64,000 nt of DNA from Frankiales bacterium (GTDB lineage Bacteria > Actinomycetota > Actinomycetes > Mycobacteriales > Jatrophihabitantaceae), in assembly GCA_025966315.1 (NCBI GenBank), contig JAOPUZ010000073.1:1-64000 (forward strand), in the 5' to 3' direction. This document shows, in pieces, positions 18,990 through 28,498 of this stretch. The notes beneath the pieces are model-generated. The model saw only the letters and a list, made by a program, of their open reading frames with translations. It made no database searches and was not told the DNA's origin. Every line of letters begins with the position of its first letter. The stretch's first letter is position 1. The translations under genes were made by a program, and so were the position numbers.

Positions 18990-20186
18990 ATGACCGCGTC
19001 GGACGACAAGCTCTTCTCGATGTCGGAAGGCATTGTGCTGTCGGTCATGACGCTGGCAGCGGGTGCTTTCGTGGTCGTGGGCGCCTCGGCCAATGCGCCG
19101 CACATCCGCGCGTCACTGGGCCTTTCCGCGGTCGGGATCGGGGCTATTGCCTCGGTGTCCTACCTGGGTGCAATGGCCACCTCGCGGCTGGGTGGCCGCG
19201 CCACGGACCGTGTCGGACCCGCTGCGGTCATCTCGGTGGGCCTGGCGCTGATGGCGGCCGGCCTCGGCGTGGCGGCCGTGGCGCCGGTGGCGATCCTCTT
19301 CTACCTCGGCATCCTGCTGGCTGGAATGGGCTACGGCGTGATCAACCCGGCCACCAACGTGTTGGCCAATCCGAGCACCGCCCGACGACGCGGCCTGGTG
19401 ATGAGCATCAAGCAGAGTGGCGTGCCGGTCGGCGGTATCGCCGCGGGTGCGTTGTTGCCGAGTCTGAGTAGTGCGGTGGGCTGGCGTGCGGCTTTTCTGT
19501 TACCGGTGCTGGTCTGTTGCGGTGTCGCGTTGCTTGTCGCACTGCGTGGCCGGCACCGCAGCACGCTGCACGGACGCGCGACGGACGTCGTCCGTTCCTC
19601 GGTCCGGATGCGCTTGCCGCATGGTTTTGCCTATGGCTTCGTCACCGCCGGCGCGCAGGTCAGCCTGTTTGCCTTCACCACCGTGTACCTGACCGATAGC
19701 CGGGGGTTGTCACCGGATCGCGCCGGGCTCGGTGTCTCACTGCTGCTGCTCGGCGGTTTGCTCGGACGACCGGCGTGGGGATGGCTGTCGGACCTCTATC
19801 CCGAACAGCGGCTGGCGATCCTCCAGGTGACCGCGGTGGTCGGCGGCGTTGCGATCGTTGCCGTCTGGACGGTTCCGGCCGGCTGGCTTCCGGTGGCGTT
19901 ACTGGTTGTGGGGATGACGGCCGTCGGCTGGAACGGGGTGTACGTGGCGGCAGTGGCGGAGGCGGGCGAGCCGCACCGGGTTGGTTGGACCACGGGTGCA
20001 TCGCTGACGATGATCAACCTCGGCGCGGTCGTCTGCCCGATCATGGTCGGTCTGATCGTGCAACTCACCCACAACTGGGCGGCGGGCTGGTCGGCGTGCT
20101 CGGCGATCAGCCTGCTCGGTTTCGTGATCGTGAGGCTCAGCCGGCTGGAGCCGGCCGTGGAACCGGCCGTGCCGGTGATCCAGTGA
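18990..20186 (+). CDS. MFS transporter
   Basis: 12-TM-like hydrophobic pattern, MTASDDKLFSMSEGIVLSVMTLAAGAFVVVGASANAPHIRASLGLS. Confidence 0.9.
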   Translation: MTASDDKLFSMSEGIVLSVMTLAAGAFVVVGASANAPHIRASLGLSAVGIGAIASVSYLGAMATSRLGGRATDRVGPAAVISVGLALMAAGLGVAAVAPVAILFYLGILLAGMGYGVINPATNVLANPSTARRRGLVMSIKQSGVPVGGIAAGALLPSLSSAVGWRAAFLLPVLVCCGVALLVALRGRHRSTLHGRATDVVRSSVRMRLPHGFAYGFVTAGAQVSLFAFTTVYLTDSRGLSPDRAGLGVSLLLLGGLLGRPAWGWLSDLYPEQRLAILQVTAVVGGVAIVAVWTVPAGWLPVALLVVGMTAVGWNGVYVAAVAEAGEPHRVGWTTGASLTMINLGAVVCPIMVGLIVQLTHNWAAGWSACSAISLLGFVIVRLSRLEPAVEPAVPVIQ

Positions 20187-21184
20187 GCGTTCCCGCCTAC
20201 CGGGCGTTCGGCCGCACCGGTCTGCAGATCTCGAGCTTCGGTCTGGGCACGGCAACGTTCGGTGGGCAGTGCGACGAGGCGCAATCCTTCGCGATCATGG
20301 ACCGCGCCGACGAGCTCGGTATCAGTTTCTTCGACACCGCCGACAAGTACCCGATCGGCAGCGGACCCGAGCGGGCCGGCGTCACCGAGACGATCGTGGG
20401 CCGCTGGTGGCGTGGCCGGCGCGATCAGTTCATTCTGGCCAGCAAGGTGCACGGGACCACCGGACCACGACCGTGGGACGGCGGGCTGAGCCGGCGGCAC
20501 ATCATGGCCGCCGTCGACGCGTCGCTACGCCGGTTGCAGACCGACTATCTGGATATCTACCAACTGCATCGACCGGATCCGCTGACCCCGATCGAAGAAA
20601 CGTTGGTCGCCCTGACCGACATCGTCCGGTCGGGCAAGGTTCGTTACGTCGGTTGCTCCAACTTCCTGGCCTACCAGCTGGCACTGGCTCTGGGTAAGTC
20701 CGAGACGCACGGCTTGGCCCGGCTCAGTTCCGTCCAACCCCGGTACAACCTGCTGTTTCGTCAGCACGAGCGCGAACTGTTGCCGTTGTGCGAACAGGAA
20801 GGGCTGGCCGCGCTCACGTACAACGCCCTGGCCGGCGGGATGCTCACCGGCAAGCACACCCGAGATGGAGCCGCGCTGGCCGGATCCCGATTCGCGAACG
20901 AGGGCGCCGGCCAGCTCTACCGTGACCGGTACCTGCACGACGACGCCTTCGATGTGGTCGATCGGATCAGGACGCTGGCCGGTGACCTGGGGATGAGCAT
21001 GGCCACGCTGGCGACGGCGTGGGTGCAATCCCAACCGGTGGTGACCTCGGTGATCCTCGGCGCCACCAATCCGCAGCAACTCGATATCGCGGCGGCGGCC
21101 GGCGAAGTCGACCTCGATGCCGCCGTGCTCGACGAACTGGACCAGCTCACCCGGCGATTCCGGATGGGCGACGATATTCAGTAA
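20183..21184 (+). CDS. Aldo/keto reductase
   Basis: YRAFGRTGLQISSFGLGTATFGG...FFDTADKYPIGSGPERAGVTETIVG...DYLDIYQLHRPDPLTPIEETL; GTG start overlapping MFS stop. Confidence 0.93.
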   Translation: MSVPAYRAFGRTGLQISSFGLGTATFGGQCDEAQSFAIMDRADELGISFFDTADKYPIGSGPERAGVTETIVGRWWRGRRDQFILASKVHGTTGPRPWDGGLSRRHIMAAVDASLRRLQTDYLDIYQLHRPDPLTPIEETLVALTDIVRSGKVRYVGCSNFLAYQLALALGKSETHGLARLSSVQPRYNLLFRQHERELLPLCEQEGLAALTYNALAGGMLTGKHTRDGAALAGSRFANEGAGQLYRDRYLHDDAFDVVDRIRTLAGDLGMSMATLATAWVQSQPVVTSVILGATNPQQLDIAAAAGEVDLDAAVLDELDQLTRRFRMGDDIQ

Positions 21185-21212
21185 CCGTCGCCGACCCGGA
21201 CCGCCGTAGCGC

Positions 21213-22211
21213 TTACTTCGTCGCCAGCTGCGAGTTGCCCTTGGCCGGCGCATCCCGGTATTCCTGGGCCAGGGCGTGAAATTCGGCGTATGTGCCGTAC
21301 TGGGCAACCTTCGCACGTGACGGCAGACCGATGATCTCGGCGGCGTAGTCGCTGGTTTCGCGGACCTTGGTCAAATCGACGCCGGTCTCGACCCCCATCT
21401 CGTCGAACAGGTTCACCACGTCTTCGGTGGGCACATTGCCCATACCCAGCACCGAGATCGGCATCGCGATCCCGCCGCCGTAGCCGCCGGTACACGATTC
21501 GAAGATGGTCGCGCCGTTGTCGTAGGCCGCGACGATGTTCGCCAGCGCCATGCCGGTGCGATCGTGCAGATGGACGCCCAGCGCGAGTTCGGGCCAGCGA
21601 CTGGTGATCGCGTTGACGCGGCCGCCGACCAGCCGCGGGTTCGCCATCCCGATGCTGTCGGCGATGCTGACCTCACGGACCCCGAAGCCCATGAACGTCT
21701 CGATGAGACCGAGCACCTGCTCTTCGGGGACCACGCCTTCATACGGGCAGAGAAAGCAGATACCCATGCTGACGTTGATGTCGATGCCCTCGGCGGCACA
21801 CAGCTCGGCGACTTGGCGGATCTGCTCGACGTTGTCGGCGATGGTCATGTTCGAGTTCTTCTTGTTGTACGTCTCGCTGGCCACAATCAGGCAGGACATC
21901 TTGGTGCAGCCGGCGTCGAGGGCCCGTTGCGCGCCGCGCAGGTTGGGGACCAGGGCGCGATAGATCGTCCCGTCTCGTTTGGGCAGCCGGCGGACGAGGT
22001 CATCGGCATCGGCGAGCATCGGGATCACCTTTGGGTGAACGAAGCCGGTAACCTCGATCTCCGGAATTCCGGCGTCGGCGCTGCGCGCGATGAGTTCGAG
22101 TTTCTCCTCGGTGCTCGGCACGTGCCAGCCGGATTCATGCACCATCGTCTGTAAGCCGTCGCGTAGCAGTACCTCGACGATGTGTGCTTTGGCGCTCGTT
22201 GCGGGGCTCAT
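21213..22211 (-). CDS. HMG-CoA lyase-like (HMGL/DRE-TIM) protein
   Basis: EVLLRDGLQTMVHESGWHVPSTEEKLELIARSADAGIPEIEVTGFVHPKVIPMLADADDL. Confidence 0.9.
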   Translation of the reverse strand: MSPATSAKAHIVEVLLRDGLQTMVHESGWHVPSTEEKLELIARSADAGIPEIEVTGFVHPKVIPMLADADDLVRRLPKRDGTIYRALVPNLRGAQRALDAGCTKMSCLIVASETYNKKNSNMTIADNVEQIRQVAELCAAEGIDINVSMGICFLCPYEGVVPEEQVLGLIETFMGFGVREVSIADSIGMANPRLVGGRVNAITSRWPELALGVHLHDRTGMALANIVAAYDNGATIFESCTGGYGGGIAMPISVLGMGNVPTEDVVNLFDEMGVETGVDLTKVRETSDYAAEIIGLPSRAKVAQYGTYAEFHALAQEYRDAPAKGNSQLATK

Positions 22212-22252
22212 CTGTTTGTCCTTTCAAGACATCCGGCGCGGTCGGTCTGGTA

Positions 22253-23446
22253 TCAGGTGTGGTCAGTGCGGCCGAGAATCTCGGCGTTGTGCTCGCCCAG
22301 GGCGGGCCCGACCCAGCGAATCGAGCCCGGGGTCCGCGACAGCTTGGGTGCGACGTTCTGCATGGCGACCGGGCCCAGCCGCGGGTGCAGGACGTCGATG
22401 ATGGCCTGGCGCGCCAGGAAGTGCGGATCGGCCAGCATCTCCGGTGCGCGGTAGATCAAGCCGGCCGGAACGCCTTGCGCGGACATCAGCTCCACCAGCT
22501 CCGCCGAGCCCAGGGTTCGGGTCCACTGCGCAAGGATGGTGTCCAACTCGAGCTGGCGCTCACCGCGCGCCGTGTGTGTGGCAAAGCGCGCGTCATCGGC
22601 GAGTTCGGGCTGTCCCATCGTCTGGGCCAGTCGTCGGAACACGGTGTCCTGGTTGGCGGCGATCACGACCGAAACGCCGTCTGCGGTCGGGTAGACGTTC
22701 GAGGGAGCGACGCCGGGAAGGGTGGCCCCGGTCCGTTCCCGCACGTAGCCGGCGACCTGGTACTCGGGGACCATCGACTCCATGAAGGCAAGTACGGATT
22801 CGTAGATCGCGACGTCGATCTGCTGCCCACGTCCCGATCGTTGCCTCTCCAGAAGCGCGGCGAGCGCGCCGTAACATCCCATGACTCCGGCCAACGCGTC
22901 GCCGATGGCAATGCCGGCGCGTACCGGTGGCCCCGATGGGTCGCCGACGATGTAGCGCAAGCCGCCCATCGCCTCTCCGACGGCGCCGAAGCCGGCCCGA
23001 TGCGCGTACGGTCCGGTCTGACCGAACCCGCTGACCCGCACCATCACGATGCCGGGATTTGCGGCGGCCAACACGTCGTAGGTCAGCCCCCACTCCTCCA
23101 TTCGTCCTGGACGGAAGTTCTCGACCAGCACGTCGCACTGAGCCGCCAGTCGCAAAAGTTGGGCGCGCCCGTCCTGCGTTCGAAGATCCAGCGTGACGGA
23201 TTTCTTGTTGCGGGCCAGTACCGACCACCAGAGCGATTCGCCGTCGGGGCGCACCTGGCCCCACTGCCGGAGCGCATCGCCGACCTCGGGCGGTTCGACC
23301 TTGATCACCTCGGCACCCATATCGCCCATCAGCTGACCGCAGAATGGTCCGGCGATCAGCTGTCCGAGCTCGAGTACGCGGTAGCCGGCCAACGGACCGG
23401 TTGTGGCGTCGGCACCTGATTCGGCGCTGGCGGCCGGCTCAGCCAT
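22253..23446 (-). CDS. CaiB/BaiF family CoA-transferase
   Basis: LAGYRVLELGQLIAGPFCGQLMGDMGAEVIKVEPPEVGDALRQWG..., DVLVENFRPGRMEEWGL. Confidence 0.93.
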   Translation of the reverse strand: MAEPAASAESGADATTGPLAGYRVLELGQLIAGPFCGQLMGDMGAEVIKVEPPEVGDALRQWGQVRPDGESLWWSVLARNKKSVTLDLRTQDGRAQLLRLAAQCDVLVENFRPGRMEEWGLTYDVLAAANPGIVMVRVSGFGQTGPYAHRAGFGAVGEAMGGLRYIVGDPSGPPVRAGIAIGDALAGVMGCYGALAALLERQRSGRGQQIDVAIYESVLAFMESMVPEYQVAGYVRERTGATLPGVAPSNVYPTADGVSVVIAANQDTVFRRLAQTMGQPELADDARFATHTARGERQLELDTILAQWTRTLGSAELVELMSAQGVPAGLIYRAPEMLADPHFLARQAIIDVLHPRLGPVAMQNVAPKLSRTPGSIRWVGPALGEHNAEILGRTDHT

Positions 23447-23510
23447 CGGGTTACTCCCCGGGAGTCGAGGGCGGTTTCGTCGCTCCCGCCAGCGGCGGCT
23501 AGCTTCGGAA

Positions 23511-23522
23511 ACTGTATACGAT
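23511..23522. promoter_or_regulatory. GntR-operator-like site D (ACTGTATACGAT)
   Basis: Divergent promoter region of CoA-transferase and MFS genes. Confidence 0.55.
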
Positions 23523-23585
23523 CATTCAGGTATTGACCATAGGGTTTCATGCTGCGGCGAGTGATTCCACGTGAGCCCTTGCCTA

Positions 23586-23597
23586 ATCGCATACAAT
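23586..23597. promoter_or_regulatory. GntR-operator-like site E (ATCGCATACAAT)
   Basis: 33 bp upstream of the likely MFS start codon. Confidence 0.6.
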
Positions 23598-23629
23598 CAC
23601 GCTTCTACAACTCGCCTGAGGGAGCGTGG

Positions 23630-24817
23630 ATGGGGCACCGTCAACGGTGGGTTCGCATTCTCGCCTCGGTCACTTGCGCGACCACGATGGCGCAGTTGCC
23701 GGTGTTCCTCGTCGGGGCCGCCGCACCGAGCATGCGGCACGACCTGCACTTCGGCGCCGGCCGGCTCGGCCTCGCGATCTCGGCGTTTTGGGCCGCGATG
23801 GCCGTCGGCGCGCTGGTTGGTGCGGGCCTGGCCCGCCGGCTGGGTGCGCAGGCGACGGTGGCTATCGGCGTCGCGACCGCCGCCTTGTCGTTGCTCGGGC
23901 TGGCGTCCGCGCAGGCCTGGATCGCCCTGCTGGCCTTTGCGGCGCTGGGCGGATTGGCTTCGGCAATCACCACGCCGGCCGGTGACATGGCCCTGTTCGC
24001 GGTGCTCCCGATCGACCGCCGAGGGGTGGCCTACGGCATCAAGCAAGCCTCCCTGCCCGCCGCGTCCTTGCTGGCGGGTGCGGGCGTGCCGGTCCTCGTC
24101 CTCACCGTCGGCTGGCGATGGGCGTTCGTCGCCGGGCTGCTACTGGCCGTGCCCGCCCTCGGGTTGGCGCCGCATGGCCGCCTGCGCACGTCTGCGATTC
24201 GTTCCCGTAACTCCCGCCGCGCGACCGAGGTCGTGCCCAGACTGACCGATCTCATTCCGGTCGCGACCGCCGTCGCCTTGGCCATGTCGGGCGTCTCGGC
24301 GATGGGCGCGTTTTACGTCGTTTCCGCGGTCAACGCGGGACATTCGTCGAGGTTGGCGGGCCTGCTGCTCGCGCTGGGCGGGGTGTTCGGCATCGCCGGG
24401 CGTTTCGTGTTCTCCTGGCGCCTGGGTCAGTTGGCCTACCCCTACGCGGTCGTCGCCGCGCTGATGGGTTTCGGTGGCGTGGGTGCGATCTTGTTCGCGA
24501 TCGATGGGCAGCTAGCGCTGTTGGTCGTGGGCACGGTGATCGCGTTCGGTTCCGGCTGGGGCTGGAACGGCCTGTTGACGCAGACCGCCGTCGTGTCCCA
24601 TCCTCATGCGACGGCGCGCGCGTCTGCCTACGTGATGGTCGGCGCCGCAGTCGGCGGAGTGATCGGCCCGACCTTGTTCGGTCAGATCGTCACGCACGCC
24701 GGCTACTCGATCGCCTGGTTGGTTTGTGGCGCCGAGTTCCTGTCGGCGGCGGCGGTGCTGGCCACGGCGTGCGGTCGACGCCGGATCGACTTGAAGCTCG
24801 AGGTCGCATCCGGTTGA
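23630..24817 (+). CDS. MFS transporter
   Basis: MGHRQRWVRILASVTCATTMAQLPVFLVGAAAPSMRHDLHFGAGRLGLAISAFWAAMAVGALVGAGLARRLG. Confidence 0.9.
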   Translation: MGHRQRWVRILASVTCATTMAQLPVFLVGAAAPSMRHDLHFGAGRLGLAISAFWAAMAVGALVGAGLARRLGAQATVAIGVATAALSLLGLASAQAWIALLAFAALGGLASAITTPAGDMALFAVLPIDRRGVAYGIKQASLPAASLLAGAGVPVLVLTVGWRWAFVAGLLLAVPALGLAPHGRLRTSAIRSRNSRRATEVVPRLTDLIPVATAVALAMSGVSAMGAFYVVSAVNAGHSSRLAGLLLALGGVFGIAGRFVFSWRLGQLAYPYAVVAALMGFGGVGAILFAIDGQLALLVVGTVIAFGSGWGWNGLLTQTAVVSHPHATARASAYVMVGAAVGGVIGPTLFGQIVTHAGYSIAWLVCGAEFLSAAAVLATACGRRRIDLKLEVASG

Positions 24818-24890
24818 TCGATCCGGTTGGCCGATCGGGTATGGGCATGGCCCACCACGGGTATGTGCCTGGTCGATCAGGTCGACCGGC

Positions 24891-24932
24891 TCAGTCGACT
24901 AGATCGAGCGGTTCAGTCGACTAGATCGAGCG
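24891..24932. repeat. Tandem duplication of TCAGTCGACTAGATCGAGCG (period 22 bp) across the transketolase-like stop codon
   Basis: Identical 20-mers at 24891-24910 and 24913-24932. Confidence 0.9.
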
Positions 24933-27246
24933 CCGCGCCGATGATCGTTTCGGTGTCGATCCCGTGGTACTTGTAGACGCTGGCTAGATCCCCGCTCTGG
25001 CCGAAGCCGGTGACGCCCAGGTGGGTGCCCGGCACGTCGTTCACACCGGCCAGAAATGACAAGGTGTGCGGATGGCCGTCGAGCACCGTGACCATCGGGA
25101 CGGCTCGGTTGGCCGGGAACACGCTGTCCAGGATCCAGCTATTGCCAGGATCCAGGCCGCGTCGGGACTGCAGGGCGCGGAACAACTGGCCCGGGCTGGT
25201 CACGCAGACGACGTCGACCGCAATGTCCAATGCCGCCAGCCGGTTCGCGGCCTCGATCGCCTCCGGCACCATTGCGCCCGCCACCGCGATCATGAGGGTC
25301 GGCCGGTCGGTACGCAACACCGGATAACCGCCAGCCACGACCTGGCGGCGACGCAGTTCGCGGGCCGCTGGATCGGCCGGAACGTTGGCCAGCGACTGGT
25401 CGATCGGTCTGGTCGACAAACGCAAGTACGCCGAACTTCCGTCGGGCCGTCCGATTCGGCCGAGTGCCGCGAGTAGGCACCATTCGGTGTCGATCGCGAA
25501 TGCCGGTTCGTAGCTGATGCATCCCGGCTGCTCCAGGCCGATCGACGGGGTCGTGATCGACTGATGCGCGCCACCCTCGGGGGCGAGCGTGACGCCCGAT
25601 GGCGTGCCCACCAGGATCGATTGACCGCCGGCGTAGATGCCGAACGACCATGGTTCCAGGGCACGTTCGACGAACGGGTCATACATCACCCCGATCGGCA
25701 GCAGGGGCTGGCCCCAGCGGTCCCAGGTGGTGCCGAGCTCACCGAGCAGCCCGACGAGGTTCGTCTCGGCGATCCCCAGTTCGATGTGCTGGCCATCGGG
25801 TCGCTCGCGCCAATGCAGGATCGTGTCCGCGTCGTCGGCGAACCAGTCTTCCCGCTCGGTCTCTGACCACACGCCGATCTTGTTCAACCAGCCACCTAGG
25901 TTGGTGCTCGAACTGACGTCCGGACTCACCGTCACCAGCCGCGCTGCCGTCGCGGGCGCAGCGCGGGTCAGATCCACCAGAGTTCGGCCCAACGCGGCCT
26001 GGGTGTTACCGATTCCGCTTGGGGTGCGCCCGAGATCGCGCGGTACCTCCAATTCGGCGGCCGGCGGTGAATCAGGTCGCATCAGCCGTTCTCCGACGCG
26101 CCGGCACAATCGTGCCGCGGCGCTGTCCTCGGCGAAGGGGACCCACGGCGTGTTCGCGTCGACGTTGAGCCGGGCCGCCAGTTCGTCGATCTGCTCGCCG
26201 GTCAACAGGCTTGAATGGTTCTGCGGATGGCCTTCGGTGGGCAGGCCGTATCCCTTGACCGTATAAGCAAGAATCACGGTCGGCCGGGCGTCGTCGATCT
26301 GGGCGAAGGCGTCGCGCAGGGCCTGCAGGTCATGACCGCCGAGGTCGCGGACCGCCCGCCGTAGCTCGTCATCGCTCAGCCCGTCAAGGAGCTGACCGAT
26401 CTCGCCCGATCCCGGACCGTCGCCCGGAACGAGTTCACGCAGCCGGGCCGCGTCGTGCCGGAGCAGGCGCTGGTATTCGCCGTTGGACATGGTGTCGATG
26501 CGGGTGCGAAAAGCGTTACCACCCGGCCGGGCGAAGAGTGATTCGAGCAGTCGGCCGTACTTGACGACCAGGACCTGCCAGCCGGCGGCGGCGAACATTC
26601 CGGTGATGCGGTCCGAGCCCATCGTGAGGGTGACGCGGTCCAGGGACTGGCGGTTGAAGTCGATGATCCACACGACCTCGCCGAGACCAGCCACCATCGG
26701 ATCGAGAATGGCTTCCCAGCAGGCGCCTTCGTCGAGTTCGGCGTCCCCGACCAACGAGTATTGCCGCCCGCTGCCGCCGGATCCGAAATGCGACTGCACG
26801 TAGCGCCGAGCGATCGCTCCCCACAGCGGCGCCGTCGCGCCGATGCCGACCGAACCGGTCGAATAGTCCGCCGGCACCGGGTCCTTCAGCCGGCTGGGAT
26901 AGCTCTGCAGCCCGCCGAAGGCCCGCAAGGTGTCGAGGTAGGACTCGTCGAGCTGGCCGATGAGGTACTCGATGGCGTGCAGGACGGGGGAGGCATGCGG
27001 CTTGACCGAGACCCGGTCCTCAGCCGTGAGCTGCTCGAACCACAGCGCGGTCATGATGGACACCATTGACGCACTCGAGGCCTGATGCCCGCCTACTTTC
27101 AGCCCGTCCGGGTTGGGACGGAGACGATTGGCGTGATCGACGATCGAGGTGGCCAGCCAGAGCACGCGCTGCTCGATCTCAAGCAGCACTACGTCCTCAG
27201 CCGTGCGCGGGCCCGCCTCTGCCTCGGTCAGCAACGGTCTGGACAT
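24913..27246 (-). CDS. Transketolase-like / homodimeric pyruvate dehydrogenase E1-like TPP enzyme
   Basis: KVGGHQASSASMVSIMTALWF...VGDAELDEGACWEAI...WIIDFNRQSLDRVT. Confidence 0.88.
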   Translation of the reverse strand: MSRPLLTEAEAGPRTAEDVVLLEIEQRVLWLATSIVDHANRLRPNPDGLKVGGHQASSASMVSIMTALWFEQLTAEDRVSVKPHASPVLHAIEYLIGQLDESYLDTLRAFGGLQSYPSRLKDPVPADYSTGSVGIGATAPLWGAIARRYVQSHFGSGGSGRQYSLVGDAELDEGACWEAILDPMVAGLGEVVWIIDFNRQSLDRVTLTMGSDRITGMFAAAGWQVLVVKYGRLLESLFARPGGNAFRTRIDTMSNGEYQRLLRHDAARLRELVPGDGPGSGEIGQLLDGLSDDELRRAVRDLGGHDLQALRDAFAQIDDARPTVILAYTVKGYGLPTEGHPQNHSSLLTGEQIDELAARLNVDANTPWVPFAEDSAAARLCRRVGERLMRPDSPPAAELEVPRDLGRTPSGIGNTQAALGRTLVDLTRAAPATAARLVTVSPDVSSSTNLGGWLNKIGVWSETEREDWFADDADTILHWRERPDGQHIELGIAETNLVGLLGELGTTWDRWGQPLLPIGVMYDPFVERALEPWSFGIYAGGQSILVGTPSGVTLAPEGGAHQSITTPSIGLEQPGCISYEPAFAIDTEWCLLAALGRIGRPDGSSAYLRLSTRPIDQSLANVPADPAARELRRRQVVAGGYPVLRTDRPTLMIAVAGAMVPEAIEAANRLAALDIAVDVVCVTSPGQLFRALQSRRGLDPGNSWILDSVFPANRAVPMVTVLDGHPHTLSFLAGVNDVPGTHLGVTGFGQSGDLASVYKYHGIDTETIIGAALDLVD

Positions 27247-27369
27247 GCGCGGCCCCTTCGATCGACAACAGAGTGACTAGCCATTTCAGCAATTGAGCAC
27301 GAATTCAGCAAACGCTAGGCTGCACACTGATCAATACGCCCAATGCCGACGGTCAGACGATGAGGTTCG

Positions 27370-27858
27370 GTGAGCAGTATGCAGAACGGTGAGTCCGTTG
27401 ATCGCACCGATGCGCGATTGTTGCTGGCCCTTGATCGGACGCCGCGGGCTTCGGTCCTGGCCCTGGCGGCGCAGCTCGGGCTGGCCCGCAACACGGTCCA
27501 GGCGAGATTGGCCAAACTCGAACGGGGCGACGCGCTGACACCGTTCACCAACCGGCTGGACCCGGCGGCACTGGGCTACCCGTTGACGGCGTTCATCACC
27601 GTGCGGGTCAGGCAACGAATGCTGGACGAGGTGGGCCAGGCGTTGGAGGCGATTCCCGAGGTGATCGAGGTGCTGGGGCTGAGCGGCGAGGACGATCTGC
27701 TCGTCCGGGTCGCCGCCACGGACGCTGATGATCTGTACCGGATCGCTGGGCGCATCTTAGCGACAAAAGGTATAGAAAGGACCAAAACGGCCTTGGTCAT
27801 GCGCCCGCTGGTGCGACATCGTCTGCAACCTTTGATCGAGCGACTGATCGGTTCCTGA
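27370..27858 (+). CDS. Lrp/AsnC-family transcriptional regulator
   Basis: DARLLLALDRTPRASVLALAAQLGLARNTVQARLAKLERGDALTPFTNRLDPAALGYPLTAFITV. Confidence 0.92.
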   Translation: MSSMQNGESVDRTDARLLLALDRTPRASVLALAAQLGLARNTVQARLAKLERGDALTPFTNRLDPAALGYPLTAFITVRVRQRMLDEVGQALEAIPEVIEVLGLSGEDDLLVRVAATDADDLYRIAGRILATKGIERTKTALVMRPLVRHRLQPLIERLIGS

Positions 27859-28051
27859 CCGCGATGACTCAATGGTGTTGACCGAATCACGGCTTGCGGC
27901 GAATGTCGCGCGCACCGTGACATCTCCGTGTCCAACGCGACGTCTCAATGCCGAACGGTGAGATCTCCTGGAGGAATTATGGAGTGTGCTGTTGCACGAT
28001 TGGGGTGCGTCCGGACGAGCTATCCATAGAACTCAAGACCTTGGAGGAGCG

Positions 28052-28313
28052 ATGACCGCCATCGCACCCGCGAGTTTCGCTGCCGAAAAATATGACCTCT
28101 CACTGGACGGGGAACTAGTCGAGCGCCGCCGCGCGGCCACCGCTCTCTACGACGCGGAGGTGGCGCTGCACATCTCTCTACGACGCGGAGGTGGCGCTGC
28201 ACATCGCCCGTCAGACTCACGTGGACGAGTGGGTTGCCGCTGCGGCTGACCGCCTGCACGAGGCCATTGTCAGACACGCGAGCACCGGCTGGAGTTCTTC
28301 GTCGGACCGCTAG
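28052..28313 (+). pseudogene. Small hypothetical protein gene frameshifted by a 31-bp tandem duplication
   Basis: Removing one copy of the 28144-28205 duplication restores MTAIAPASFAAEKYDLSLDGELVERRRAATALYDAEVALHIARQTHVDEWVAAAADRLHEAIVRHASTGWSSSSDR*. Confidence 0.75.
28144..28205 (+). repeat. Perfect 31-bp tandem duplication
   Basis: TCTCTACGACGCGGAGGTGGCGCTGCACATC x2. Confidence 0.97.
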
Positions 28314-28498
28314 TCCTTCAATCGCGCGCTATCGGCATTGTTCGCTTTATCGATGAAATGCCCGCTGTCGGTAGTTTTAGCAGGAAAGTGGCCGGTTCAA
28401 GGACGAGTGACGAATTGTGCCGGTCGTCACACGTCGTTGTGATGACCGCGGTTAGCGGCAAGCCTCACGGAAAGGCCTATCTAACCGTGGAGGTTGCG

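Noticed and set aside
22184-23419. 411-aa plus-strand ORF
   Set aside because: Antisense to the CaiB/BaiF CoA-transferase; no recognisable domain.
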